A stretch of 31,130 bases of DNA from a virus. Position 1 is the first letter of the stretch, and every line of letters begins with the position of its first letter. The notes beneath the pieces were generated by a model, which was not told the origin of the DNA, did no database searches, and saw only the letters and a program-made list of their open reading frames with translations. Shown in pieces: positions 7,201-16,368 of this stretch. Position numbers and translations under genes: made by a program. The DNA is taken from positions 1 to 31,130 of IMG/VR virus record IMGVR_UViG_3300036398_005784, one strand, 5' to 3'.

Positions 7201-7932
7201 ATGACACTAGATGAACTTGTAGAGCTTACACAAGATGAATTAACTGTTTCAAGTGGATTACCTAATTCAATCTCACCTCAAGAAATTGAGCGTATAATTA
7301 AAAATGCTGAAAGATGGTTTTACATCAATTACAAATATGCAGTTGAATCTGACTATTATATCGCCCCTTATTCTTATTTCACATCAAAAGAATTTACAGA
7401 TAGAAGATTTATACAATTACCAGATTGTGTTGTAACAATTCAAGACTTTAGAGAAATTCGTGGAGGTTCAAGAATTGGTATTGTTGATCGTGACATCACA
7501 GAAAATAAAATTATAGCATCTGAATTATTCTTATCTCCGATTATAGGTGACGATTTGGTTTTGAGAACTGCACAATATGCTTATTGGGATTTAACTAAAG
7601 CATATTTTCTTGACACTATCGCATATTCTTTCAATCCAAATAGTAAGAGAATTAAAATCACAGGAAGAAATCCAAGAACAAGTGCTATTATAAAATGTTA
7701 TTCAAAAGTATCACAAGAGAGTCTTTATAATGATGATTTATTCATCCGTTGGGTTTTTGCAAAAAGTAAAATACAATTAGGTTTTATGTATAGTCTTTAT
7801 ACATATCAACTACCATCAGGTGTTACTATAAATGGAAGTATTCTAAAAGATGCTGGAGAAAAAGAATTACAAGAAGTTAAAGATCAAATAGATAAAGAAG
7901 CACCACCAAGTTGGTTCATTCAATTTAACTGA
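7201..7932 (+). CDS. gp13-like head-neck (head completion) protein
   Basis: This 243-aa protein resembles the T4 gp13 neck family, which joins the filled head to the tail. The N-terminal helix segment ISPQEIERIIKNAERWFYINY is followed by a strand with FIQLPDCVVTIQDFREI. The C-terminal signature LPSGVTINGSILKDAGEKE then leads to a proline-rich end with a bulky aromatic finish (APPSWFIQF). In cyanophage and T4 homologues the same LPxGVTxxG...EA...E...PP.FF order marks the C-terminus. It is a little shorter than T4 gp13 (about 309 aa). It starts the virion block under a candidate late promoter. The partner gp14-like protein is encoded far away, on the opposite strand at 19866-21839. Confidence 0.75.
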   Translation: MTLDELVELTQDELTVSSGLPNSISPQEIERIIKNAERWFYINYKYAVESDYYIAPYSYFTSKEFTDRRFIQLPDCVVTIQDFREIRGGSRIGIVDRDITENKIIASELFLSPIIGDDLVLRTAQYAYWDLTKAYFLDTIAYSFNPNSKRIKITGRNPRTSAIIKCYSKVSQESLYNDDLFIRWVFAKSKIQLGFMYSLYTYQLPSGVTINGSILKDAGEKELQEVKDQIDKEAPPSWFIQFN

Positions 7933-7946
7933 TATTTAAACTATCT

Positions 7947-7955
7947 GATATATAA
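7947..7955 (+). promoter_or_regulatory. Candidate late promoter (GATATATAA)
   Basis: GATATATAA is 16 bases before the ATG at 7972, in the short gap after the gp13-like gene. Confidence 0.4.
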
Positions 7956-7971
7956 AAAAAACAAAATAATT

Positions 7972-8535
7972 ATGCCTGCAAAATCAGAAGCACAATTAAG
8001 ACTTATGAGATTAGCCCTTGCATACAAAAAGGGTTATGTAAAAGACGAAGTATCTCAAGAAGTTAAAGATATAGCAAAATCTATGACATATAAAGAATTG
8101 AAGGATTTTGTTAAAAAAGCAAAGGGAAAGAAACTTCCTATGCATGTAGATGAAGATTTCGCAACACTTGATTCAGTACCTGGAATGGGTGATGTTGTTG
8201 CTCCAACCGCAACTAGTCATGGAAGTGGTGATATTTTCAATGCTTACGGATTATACACACAAGGTTTTTTGAAAAATGCTAAAAAAGATAGAAAAGCAAA
8301 GAAAACTGATCCCATGAAGCATTACCATCCTGAAAAAGGAATTGTTCACTTTCAACCTCATGGTACAATCTTACATTTTCAAGATTTTATCAAGAATTTA
8401 GAAACAAAAAAACATGATGATTTTACTGACCACAATGATCCAAAAGATTCAGAGGGTAGTGTAACTTCAACAGGTAGATATGATGCACCATTTACTATGG
8501 ATGGTTCATTTGATGGTGATGGTGGTGGAGAATAA
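7972..8535 (+). CDS. DUF3008-like phage protein, 187 aa
   Basis: The N-terminus (MPAKSEAQLRLMRLALAYKKG, then a segment ending SMTYKELKDFVKKAKGKKLP) matches the pattern of DUF3008. That family is a small basic domain of phage and bacterial proteins that typically begins MPAKSKAQ and ends with DFAxTKHKGLP. Here the domain covers about residues 1-60. The rest contains HYHPEKGIVHFQPHGTILHF, an acidic His/Asp-rich stretch and a glycine/aspartate-rich end (GDGGGE). It sits between neck and baseplate genes with its own candidate late promoter, so a virion or assembly role is likely. The biochemical function is unknown. Confidence 0.65.
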   Translation: MPAKSEAQLRLMRLALAYKKGYVKDEVSQEVKDIAKSMTYKELKDFVKKAKGKKLPMHVDEDFATLDSVPGMGDVVAPTATSHGSGDIFNAYGLYTQGFLKNAKKDRKAKKTDPMKHYHPEKGIVHFQPHGTILHFQDFIKNLETKKHDDFTDHNDPKDSEGSVTSTGRYDAPFTMDGSFDGDGGGE

Positions 8536-8552
8536 AGTAATTTTTCAAATTT

Positions 8553-11500
8553 ATGGTATATGCGGCAGATAAATATTTAAGAAAATTTTTAGGAATAGCA
8601 AGTGTACGAGATCCCGTTATTGGAGCAGATCCAAATTATGAAGATCCGACATTTCCTATTTTTAGTATTAAATTTGAATTTACATCAAGAGATTCAAAAC
8701 ATCCTGACTATTTACCAAATAGACTTTTAACTAGTGGTCCAGAATCAGCAGTTCAATTTTTATATTCAGTAGGTGAACCAGAACGAGCAAAAATGCTTGA
8801 AAAATTTATTTCTTCCCTACGAAAGATAAGTGAGGAGACTCCTTGGTATTTTCAGTCTGTTACAGGATTAGATAGTTTGTATTCTCAAGGTTATATTAAT
8901 ACTAGAGGTACTCAAACTGGATTATCAGATGCTTCCATAACTATAAGTACTCTTGAAAGTTTAGATTATAGATTACACGCACTAAAAGATTTATATCGTA
9001 AAGCAGCGTATGATAGAAAATATAGAAGATGGATTTTACCTATAAATATGCGTAGATTTAGAATGAGTGTATTTATTGGTGATTATAGGCAAATGGCAAT
9101 TACTGAAGATAATTACTCTATCAATCCAAGACAAGCACTTGATGCTTTAAGAGATATTGATGTTTTTAATGGTAGTAATATTGGTGGCAAATTATTAGGT
9201 AAAATTAATGATGGTGCATTATCTTTTGTAAAAAGATTACAATGGTGGGATAATCATTTTTCTTGTATGCTTTTTGATTGTCAAGATTGTGAATTTGATA
9301 TGTCAGGTTTTGTAACAGATTTAAGTCATAGTAGATTAAATAATGATTTAGATTCTAAATTTACCATAAATATTGGTAGGGTTTTAGAAACTAATACATA
9401 TAGTCTTTTAAAATATGCAATTAGTGATAATTTATTAGAAAATAGATTAAAAGCTGAAAATGAAAATGAAGTAGCTAAACAATCTGAAAATTTAAAAAAT
9501 GTATTCAAACCTATTGTATCAAGTTGGAAAGAATATCAAAATCTTGAAAGAGAAAAGGGCGACAATAAAAGGGTTATTTTAGAAGATAATGGATTTTCTA
9601 ATGCTTTAGGTGCTGGTGTTAGTGAAGCATTAGGTGGAATAGGTGCATTGGGTGGTAGTAATTTAGGAGAACGAGGTGGATTTTTAGGTTCAGTTGGTGA
9701 TTTTTTTGGTGATACCGCATCCGAATTAGCCCAAGAAGCATTAGGTATGGCTACTGAACAGATTGCTTCAAATGTTTATGGTAATGAATTAACACGATCC
9801 GCTGCTGGAGTTGGCTTGGGTATATTAAATGGAGATTTGAATCAAGTTGCTCGAAACTTTTCTAATCCAGCCCTCGCTGGTGCTCTTGGTATTAATGTTG
9901 AGTCATCTGGAAGACCTGTCCAACCTAATTTGAGAGATGGTGTACCATCTAATGTAGATTTAACTGCCCCAAGTGTTCAAAGATCATTAAGTGATGCTCA
10001 AGCTAATTTAGTAGGTGAAGGTGCAGATCCAAGATTTCAATCTATTGGTAGGCCTGGTCAATCTCTTTTCACAAACCCTAATTCAATTGACAGAACATTT
10101 GATCAAAGTAACATTGATTTGACAAGCCCAAGAGTAGAAACCGAAATGCCAATTAATGTTGAATTTACTGAAGTAAGAAAAGAAACAAGACTTAATCCTT
10201 CAAAGGAAAGTTTATCTGGAGCGACTCCTAAAACTACATTAGATGAAAGAAATGCAAATCTTTTAGGTGCTGGAAAGAAAACAGATTTAACTCCAAGCAA
10301 TGCAGATTTGACAGGGGCGCAACCACTTAAAGACCTTGTTCCAAGCAATGCAGACTTGACAGGGGCACAGCCACTTAAAGACCTTGTTCCAAGCAATGCT
10401 GATTTGAATGGTGCTGAACCACTTAAAGATTTAGTCCCAAGCAATGCAGATTTAACAGGAGCACAGCCACTCAAAGACCTTGTTCCAAGCAATGCTGATT
10501 TGACAGGAGCACAACCACTTAAAGATCTTGTTCCAAGCAATGCTGATCTGAATGGTGCTGAAGCACTTAAAGATCTTGTTCCAAGCAATGCTGATTTGAA
10601 TGGTGCTGAAGCACTTAAAGATTTAGTCCCAAGCAATGCTGACTTGAATGGTGCTGAAGCACTTAAAGACCTTGTTCCAAGCAATGCTGACTTGAATGGT
10701 GCTGAAGCACTTAAAGACCTTGTTCCAAGCAATGCAGACTTGACAGGAGCACAACCGATTAGGGACTTGACACCTAATAGTGCAGATTTGACAGGAGCAC
10801 TGCCACTTAAAGATCTTGTTCCAAGCAATGCTGATTTGAATGGTGCTGAAGCACTTAAAGACCTTGTTCCAAGCAATGCAGACTTGACAGGAGCACAACC
10901 GATTAGGGACTTAACACCTAATAGTGCAGACTTGACAGGAGCACAACCGATTAGGGACTTAACACCTAATAGTGCAGACTTGACAGGAGCACAACCAATT
11001 AGGGACTTAACACCTAATAGTGCAGACTTGACAGGGGCACAACCGATTAGGGACTTAACACCTAATAGTGCAGACTTGACAGGGGCACAACCGATTAGGG
11101 ACTTGACATCTAATAGTGCAGACTTGAATGGTGCTGAACCGCTCAAAGATTTAGTTACAAACAATGCAGACTTGACAGGAGCACAACCGATTAGGGACTT
11201 AACACCTAACAGTGCAGACTTGACAGGAGCACAACCAATTAGGGACTTAACACCTAACAGTGCAGACTTGACAGGAGCACAACCAATTAGGGACTTGACA
11301 TCTAATAGTGCAGACTTGACAGGGGCACAGCCAATTAGGGACTTGACATCAAAAGATATTGATTTCAATGAAATAAATGTAACAAGAAACTTAAATGATA
11401 CTCAAATTTCCCTTTCTGAACCAAATGTAGTTAGAGATTTCAATACAACTAATTTAGATTTAAATCAACCAAATGCTAAAAATTCTTTTGATTCTTCAAA

Positions 11501-12191
11501 TGTTAATTTGATTGGAAGTGAACCATCTAATACATTTTCATCTGAAAATATAAATTTCAATGAAGGTTCTAAAGTAATGACGATGGATAAATCAATAGAA
11601 CTTAACGGAAGCACTCCACTAAAACAAAGTTCAGAGAGCAATGTTAATTTGATTGGCTACTCACCAGTTCAGAAAACAAGTTTAGGTTCAGAAAATTTGA
11701 CAGGAATTAAGCCTATAACAGAAATGCCTAATAAAAATGTCGGTGGTATGATTTCTGATGGAATAACTAATGTAAAATTAGGTACGGAAAATTTAGTAGG
11801 TCAAAGTCCTGTGACTAATTTTAACGAACTTAATATGAAATTAGAGGGTCAAATAAGAAAACCTGAAACGATTGAAAATGTAGAACTAGAAGGGAATACA
11901 AAAGATATATCTATTCCAAAAAATATAGATTTACAAGGTAGAAATCCTCAAATAACTATGGAAAAGAATATTCAGTTTAGAGATGATTCTTCTCCTCAAA
12001 ATCAATTAGGAAAACTTGATTTTTCTGAAATCCCAGTTGATAAGACATTCAGTAAAACAAATGTTGAATTAGAATCTAGAACTCCAACTTCTACAACTTT
12101 AAGTAATATAGGTTTAACTGATAATACACCACCAGGTGTGATAAGAAGCATAGACGGAACGATTAATTTTAATAATGATAATTCAGAGTAA
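8553..12191 (+). CDS. Baseplate/tail-tube-type virion protein with 16-residue repeat array
   Basis: This is a 1212-aa protein in three parts. Residues 1-330 form a globular domain with RRFRMSVFIGDYRQ, FDCQDCEFDMSG and SRLNNDLDSKFTINIG. Its order (dimension-setting strand, CEFDMSG, then an E-strand) resembles tube-fold baseplate proteins such as gp48/gp54 of T4. Residues about 345-465 are rich in Gly, Ala and Leu. Residues about 470-1200 are built from a repeat of about 16 residues whose core motif is ADL[T/N]GA. Twenty-two near-identical copies occupy residues 584-935, with decayed copies on both sides. The next gene encodes the OB-fold spike, which supports a central baseplate role. The array could be an extended solenoid or a disordered ruler-like tether. 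The gp48/54 comparison is tentative. Confidence 0.6.
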   Translation: MVYAADKYLRKFLGIASVRDPVIGADPNYEDPTFPIFSIKFEFTSRDSKHPDYLPNRLLTSGPESAVQFLYSVGEPERAKMLEKFISSLRKISEETPWYFQSVTGLDSLYSQGYINTRGTQTGLSDASITISTLESLDYRLHALKDLYRKAAYDRKYRRWILPINMRRFRMSVFIGDYRQMAITEDNYSINPRQALDALRDIDVFNGSNIGGKLLGKINDGALSFVKRLQWWDNHFSCMLFDCQDCEFDMSGFVTDLSHSRLNNDLDSKFTINIGRVLETNTYSLLKYAISDNLLENRLKAENENEVAKQSENLKNVFKPIVSSWKEYQNLEREKGDNKRVILEDNGFSNALGAGVSEALGGIGALGGSNLGERGGFLGSVGDFFGDTASELAQEALGMATEQIASNVYGNELTRSAAGVGLGILNGDLNQVARNFSNPALAGALGINVESSGRPVQPNLRDGVPSNVDLTAPSVQRSLSDAQANLVGEGADPRFQSIGRPGQSLFTNPNSIDRTFDQSNIDLTSPRVETEMPINVEFTEVRKETRLNPSKESLSGATPKTTLDERNANLLGAGKKTDLTPSNADLTGAQPLKDLVPSNADLTGAQPLKDLVPSNADLNGAEPLKDLVPSNADLTGAQPLKDLVPSNADLTGAQPLKDLVPSNADLNGAEALKDLVPSNADLNGAEALKDLVPSNADLNGAEALKDLVPSNADLNGAEALKDLVPSNADLTGAQPIRDLTPNSADLTGALPLKDLVPSNADLNGAEALKDLVPSNADLTGAQPIRDLTPNSADLTGAQPIRDLTPNSADLTGAQPIRDLTPNSADLTGAQPIRDLTPNSADLTGAQPIRDLTSNSADLNGAEPLKDLVTNNADLTGAQPIRDLTPNSADLTGAQPIRDLTPNSADLTGAQPIRDLTSNSADLTGAQPIRDLTSKDIDFNEINVTRNLNDTQISLSEPNVVRDFNTTNLDLNQPNAKNSFDSSNVNLIGSEPSNTFSSENINFNEGSKVMTMDKSIELNGSTPLKQSSESNVNLIGYSPVQKTSLGSENLTGIKPITEMPNKNVGGMISDGITNVKLGTENLVGQSPVTNFNELNMKLEGQIRKPETIENVELEGNTKDISIPKNIDLQGRNPQITMEKNIQFRDDSSPQNQLGKLDFSEIPVDKTFSKTNVELESRTPTSTTLSNIGLTDNTPPGVIRSIDGTINFNNDNSE
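10302..11357 (+). repeat. 22-copy 48-bp in-frame tandem repeat
   Basis: Twenty-two tandem units of exactly 48 bp (16 codons) lie within the 1212-aa gene. Three sequence subtypes are visible: ADLTGAQPLKDLVPSN, ADLNGAEALKDLVPSN and ADLTGAQPIRDLTPNS. They occur in blocks, including a run of four NGAEA units and a run of five PIRD units. Phase is never broken. Neighbouring units differ by few bases, which indicates recent unequal recombination or slippage. Because 48 is a multiple of 3, an antisense frame also stays open here. Confidence 0.95.
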
Positions 12192-12244
12192 AACCTCTTA
12201 TTAGTAATTATTTTAATTAAGTTTTTACAACCTATATTTTTTAG

Positions 12245-12253
12245 GATATATAA
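12245..12253 (+). promoter_or_regulatory. GATATATAA element before the spike gene
   Basis: GATATATAA ends only 5 bases before the ATG at 12259. If it is a -10-like late element, the transcript would be leaderless or nearly so. The position is therefore odd compared with the other copies. Confidence 0.3.
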
Positions 12254-12258
12254 CTATT

Positions 12259-13008
12259 ATGGAAAGAAATAATACTTATTTTGGAAAAATAGTAGTCAAC
12301 GAAGACCCTGAAAGAATAGGTCGTTGTAAAATTAGAATTTTAGGTGTGTTTGATAAACTACTTGATGATGAACTACCTTGGGCTTTTCCTGCTTATAATA
12401 CAACATTTGCAGGTGGAGAGTCAAAAGGGTTTGGTTCAATCAGCATACCAAAACTTGATACTATAGTTAGAGTCAGATTTGAAAATGGAGATGCTTATAG
12501 CCCTGTTTATTGGAGTATTCCAATAGCAAATGAAGCTATGAGTGCAGAACTTGATGCATCTTATTTAAATTCTCACGTTGTAACATATGATGAAGATGAA
12601 AAGATGAAAGTTCTATATAGTCCATCAATTGGTCTAAAATACCACTTAAATGGCTCACATTTAACGATAAATCCAGATAAGTCTATAACAATAGAGCATG
12701 ACGCAACGCAATCTGTAATTGAATTAAATGGCTCAAATATAACAATCGTAGCTAATGCAAAGATTGAAGCGACTGCTCCAACTAAAATTGAGATTAATAG
12801 TTCAAATGTGCATGTAAATGGTGTTAAAACAGAATTAGGTGCAGCTCCTGTTTTTTCTAACATTTGTGCAGAACCATTATGGGTATTTTTAAAAGCACTT
12901 GCTGCGGCAACGGATGCAAAATGGCCTCCCTCACCAGGAGTTCTATCAAGTTTAGCAGCAACAGCAGAAGTTGCAAGTACATCAAAAACAGTAAAAACTT
13001 CACTCTAA
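12259..13008 (+). CDS. gp5-like baseplate spike protein (OB fold plus beta-helix)
   Basis: The N-terminal 90 residues have the OB-fold pattern of T4 gp5 and VgrG-type spikes: YFGKIVVNEDPERIGRCKIRI, then LPWAFPAY, GFGSISIPKLDTIVRVRFENGD and SPVYWSIP. Residues about 115-195 are short alternating strands (HLTINPDKSITIEHD, NGSNITIVANAKIEA, KIEINSSNVHVNG) that fit a trimeric beta-helical needle. The C-terminus (195-249) is alanine-rich. There is no lysozyme domain between the OB fold and the helix, unlike T4 gp5 (about 575 aa), so cell-wall cutting must be done elsewhere. The gene ends 1 bp before the 1114-aa gene. Confidence 0.8.
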   Translation: MERNNTYFGKIVVNEDPERIGRCKIRILGVFDKLLDDELPWAFPAYNTTFAGGESKGFGSISIPKLDTIVRVRFENGDAYSPVYWSIPIANEAMSAELDASYLNSHVVTYDEDEKMKVLYSPSIGLKYHLNGSHLTINPDKSITIEHDATQSVIELNGSNITIVANAKIEATAPTKIEINSSNVHVNGVKTELGAAPVFSNICAEPLWVFLKALAAATDAKWPPSPGVLSSLAATAEVASTSKTVKTSL

Positions 13009-13009
13009 A

Positions 13010-16000
13010 ATGGCAAAATCTTTATTACAAATATCAAATTATGCATTAGTAGAATTAGATTACGAAACTACACTCATTTCTACTAGTTCTCAATCATTCT
13101 TATTAATAGATTCTTCTTATACGAATGAAAGACAAATCTTAAATGTTACAAAAGGAAATAATCCAACATCAAACATTTTAGATAGGTCTGCTGTTCGTTT
13201 AACAGATACGAGAACATGGGCACATTTAGACCAAGATAGAGCTATTCCATATAATGTTTTAGATACAAATAATCTCAATCAACAAGTATTAAGTGACCTT
13301 ACATCAACTCAATGGCCAGTTGAATATGAAACTTTAAAATTACATCTTCTTTCAGGATATAATTTAGAAGATTTAGATGGTCTTTTGTTAAGTGTTGAAT
13401 ATCCAGAAGTTTCGGGGAAAAACTCTACTATTGCTCAAGTAGCATATTTAAGGGGTGATGAATATATTAAATTCAATCCAAGACCTATTGTTATTGCTGG
13501 AAGAAGTTATGATAGATATATTGAGGTTCTTATACCATCACTATTTTATCTAAATACAGAGTATTACGCTAATCCTACAAGCGGTGCATTAGCATATTGG
13601 CTAACATCTGATAATAAAGGATATCAGAAAAATGGTCTCATTTCTATCTCTTTAAGAGAAATTACAACAAGTAATGATAATGGTGTTACGCTTACTTTAA
13701 CTACTGGAAATGTTAGTAATGTAACATATAAACAGCAAGACGCTTTTAATCTTCTAAATGCTGTAATTGTAGAAAATGAGGAAGAAGATTGTTTTGAATA
13801 CTATCCATCATGGCAAGGAGGATTTGTAGAGGATTTAATAACAGATTTGAATGGTGTGGGTGGTGATTATTATGTATTCCATGAATTATACATATATGAA
13901 CAGGTTGGATTTAGTCAAGTTCAAACAGATTATTTTGTATCTATTCAAGAAGGAGATTTTAATGCTCCAAAAAGATTTAGACCTATTCTAAAAAATGCGG
14001 ATTCTGCATATTCGTTTAGTATAGATTATGTAATGAGACTTACTGATAAAGATACAGGTTCTCAAATTGTCAGAACTGCATCTGTTACCTCATTTGAACC
14101 AAAAAGTTATGGTAGAAAAGTTCAAAAAGTCAATTTAGAAAGTGATGTCAGATCCTTTAAGATTTACAATAAAATAATTGAAGAAACAAAACTTCAAATC
14201 AATAAAAGCACAGTAGAAAAAAAGATTGAAAAACTTTATACGCCTACATTTTTTGATTTCAACGAAATTGCCGTTAATACCTCAAATGTCATATTAAAAA
14301 CTGATGGAACTTTCACTACCGAATCCGTATGGAATTGGGATGTGATTTTTGGACAAGGTGAAGCGATACTACTTTTGCATCCTTATGAGAATTATGTAAA
14401 ATTCAAAATGCATCGTTATTTGGAAGGAAATCAAACTACAAGTCTTGATTTAAGATTTGATGTAGATTTATTTTTAGTTATTGAATATGATAGCAAAAGA
14501 GTAAAGTTTTCTAAAATAGATGGATTTTATTCTACTAACCTCGCTGAAGGAGAAGTAATATTTAAAATACCATCAAAAGAAGCGTCTAATATCTATGCTA
14601 CAGAAAGTGGTATTTTTTATATCACTTCAAAAGTGCCATCCTTTATTAAAGTTAAAGTTAAAGATAATTTTGTTGGTGGAATAGCCAATAGAGAAATTAA
14701 TATAATTTCAAAAGAGTATTATTCAAAAGGTGATACTGATAATTTTGAATTAGTTTTTGATGGTGTAACTTATTTCGTACCGAAAAATATGTTACAAGTA
14801 ATACAAGTTATACCAACAGGTTCTGGCGTTAGCGAAACCACTCTTTATACAGGTAAATGGCGTAGAATGGAAGACGCTGATAAAGTAAAAGATGATATTG
14901 AAAATATAAGAAAAGCTGAACTAGAAAGGGTATTAAACAAGATTAGAACTGGTCAACAATCTTTATCTACAAGACAATCAGAGTTAGAACAAAGAGCTAC
15001 CGAATTAGCGGCTCTTGAAGCAAGATTGAATGCTCAAAAATTATCTCAATCAAATCAATCTGACTTATTAAGGTCTTTACAAAATGATGTAAATAGTCGT
15101 GAAAAACTACTTAATCAAAGAGAACGAGATTTAAGAGAACAATCAAAAAGAGCAGCAGAAGCTGAAAATGCAAATATTTCTGCATTTCAAGACCAACTGA
15201 ACAAAATATTAAAATCAATAGAAGATTTAGAAAACGCAACACCATCAAATCCTGTTGTTGATAATCAAGGTTCTGGTAATCAAGGTTCTGGTAATCAAGG
15301 TTCAGGAAATCAAGGTTCTGGTAATCAAGGTTCTGGTAATCAAGGTTCAGGAAATCAAGGTTCTGGTAATCAAGGTTCGGGTAATCAAGGTTCGGGTAAT
15401 CAAGGTTCGGGAAATCAAGGAACTGGTACACAAGGGACAAGAGTAACAGCATCTGATATTTTAAATAGAAATGCAGGTATAAGTGTTAATAACAATGTCA
15501 ACATTACAAATGTAGCAAGTAGAATCAATTATGTAGATTTTGCAGGTAGGTCTGGAAATGATTTAGGCGTATTGCCATCAACTGGCTTTAACCCAATAAC
15601 TATTGATGCTGGACTAGATACTTCAAAGAAAGGTTTCCAACTTGCTGGATCGGGTTCTTCAGTTGGTACTAATGCTAATTCAAATGTTAATGCAACAGTG
15701 AATAGACTGATAGGTGGTACAACAAATACAGCAAGTGGAAATAATAATTTTTCAGACCCACAATATAATCTTACTCCTATTGCAAGAGAAAGAAATAGAA
15801 TTGTAAGGAATAATACAGAATCTAATTCAGGAACGAATACTAATCCCCCTTCTGAAAATACGGACAAAATTGTATACGGTAAAGTTATTGATTGGGATAG
15901 TCAAGTAAGAAATGAATTAACTTTTAAGAATTTATCAAACGGAACAACTGAATCGTTCTATAAATTTACACCATTCACATACGATGGTTTTAAGACAAAT

Positions 16001-16354
16001 AATAGAAGAATTGAAATTCAGGTAGATACTGTTAATTATTTAAAAGTTGGTGATATTATTATTTCACAATTAACCGAAAAAATGGAATATTTATCCATTA
16101 ATCAACCAGTAAATTTAGATATTAAATATATCAAAATAGAAATTAAGAATATAATATCACCAAATATAGTGCAAGGTGTATATTTGAGACCTGAATACGA
16201 TGGTCTCCCCCTTAATCAGTATTTGAATGTAAAAACTAATCCTTATGAACAAAGACATAAATGGGATATAATAAAGAAAGCTAATTCAGGTAGTGGAGGA
16301 TCGCAAGGTGATGGTGGTGGCGGTGGAGACACTGGTGCAAAAGTACCATTATAA
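13010..16354 (+). CDS. Large virion structural protein with coiled coil and (NQGSG)n linker
   Basis: This is a 1114-aa protein. Residues 1-610 are beta-rich with no family I recognise. Residues about 617-742 form a long heptad-rich coiled coil (for example QSELEQRATELAALEARLNA). Residues 752-806 are an exact pentapeptide linker, NQGSG, repeated ten times plus a variant. Residues 807 onward contain a Gly/Asn/Ser-rich segment and a final beta domain (KIVYGKVIDWDSQVRNELTFK) before a GGSGG-rich end. The order (rod, flexible linker, terminal domain) suits a fibrous or baseplate-wedge part. It is read with the spike gene (1-bp gap) and followed at 14 bp by a small tube-like gene. The exact T4 counterpart is not identified. 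Confidence 0.65.
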   Translation: MAKSLLQISNYALVELDYETTLISTSSQSFLLIDSSYTNERQILNVTKGNNPTSNILDRSAVRLTDTRTWAHLDQDRAIPYNVLDTNNLNQQVLSDLTSTQWPVEYETLKLHLLSGYNLEDLDGLLLSVEYPEVSGKNSTIAQVAYLRGDEYIKFNPRPIVIAGRSYDRYIEVLIPSLFYLNTEYYANPTSGALAYWLTSDNKGYQKNGLISISLREITTSNDNGVTLTLTTGNVSNVTYKQQDAFNLLNAVIVENEEEDCFEYYPSWQGGFVEDLITDLNGVGGDYYVFHELYIYEQVGFSQVQTDYFVSIQEGDFNAPKRFRPILKNADSAYSFSIDYVMRLTDKDTGSQIVRTASVTSFEPKSYGRKVQKVNLESDVRSFKIYNKIIEETKLQINKSTVEKKIEKLYTPTFFDFNEIAVNTSNVILKTDGTFTTESVWNWDVIFGQGEAILLLHPYENYVKFKMHRYLEGNQTTSLDLRFDVDLFLVIEYDSKRVKFSKIDGFYSTNLAEGEVIFKIPSKEASNIYATESGIFYITSKVPSFIKVKVKDNFVGGIANREINIISKEYYSKGDTDNFELVFDGVTYFVPKNMLQVIQVIPTGSGVSETTLYTGKWRRMEDADKVKDDIENIRKAELERVLNKIRTGQQSLSTRQSELEQRATELAALEARLNAQKLSQSNQSDLLRSLQNDVNSREKLLNQRERDLREQSKRAAEAENANISAFQDQLNKILKSIEDLENATPSNPVVDNQGSGNQGSGNQGSGNQGSGNQGSGNQGSGNQGSGNQGSGNQGSGNQGSGNQGTGTQGTRVTASDILNRNAGISVNNNVNITNVASRINYVDFAGRSGNDLGVLPSTGFNPITIDAGLDTSKKGFQLAGSGSSVGTNANSNVNATVNRLIGGTTNTASGNNNFSDPQYNLTPIARERNRIVRNNTESNSGTNTNPPSENTDKIVYGKVIDWDSQVRNELTFKNLSNGTTESFYKFTPFTYDGFKTNNRRIEIQVDTVNYLKVGDIIISQLTEKMEYLSINQPVNLDIKYIKIEIKNIISPNIVQGVYLRPEYDGLPLNQYLNVKTNPYEQRHKWDIIKKANSGSGGSQGDGGGGGDTGAKVPL
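15263..15427 (+). repeat. 11-copy 15-bp tandem repeat encoding NQGSG
   Basis: Ten units of AATCAAGGTTCNGGN and one variant unit (AATCAAGGAACTGGT) are in frame within the 1114-aa gene. The third-position changes (TCT, TCA, TCG; GGT, GGA) form a higher-order order, with tct-tct-tca blocks first and tcg units last. That shows expansion in more than one step. Confidence 0.95.
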
Positions 16355-16368
16355 AATTCTTATAGATT

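Noticed and set aside
10302-11357. CRISPR-like array
   Set aside because: The units are contiguous with no unique spacers and are in frame inside a coding gene.
10103-11368. A 421-codon open frame on the minus strand across the repeat region
   Set aside because: The 48-bp repeat keeps any frame open once one unit lacks a stop. The plus-strand frame continues well beyond the repeat on both sides with normal protein composition, so the antisense frame is a shadow.
15111-15452. Minus-strand and alternate plus-strand frames over the 15-bp repeats
   Set aside because: Same cause: the 15-bp unit is a multiple of three. The plus-strand 1114-aa frame is the one with non-repeat domains.
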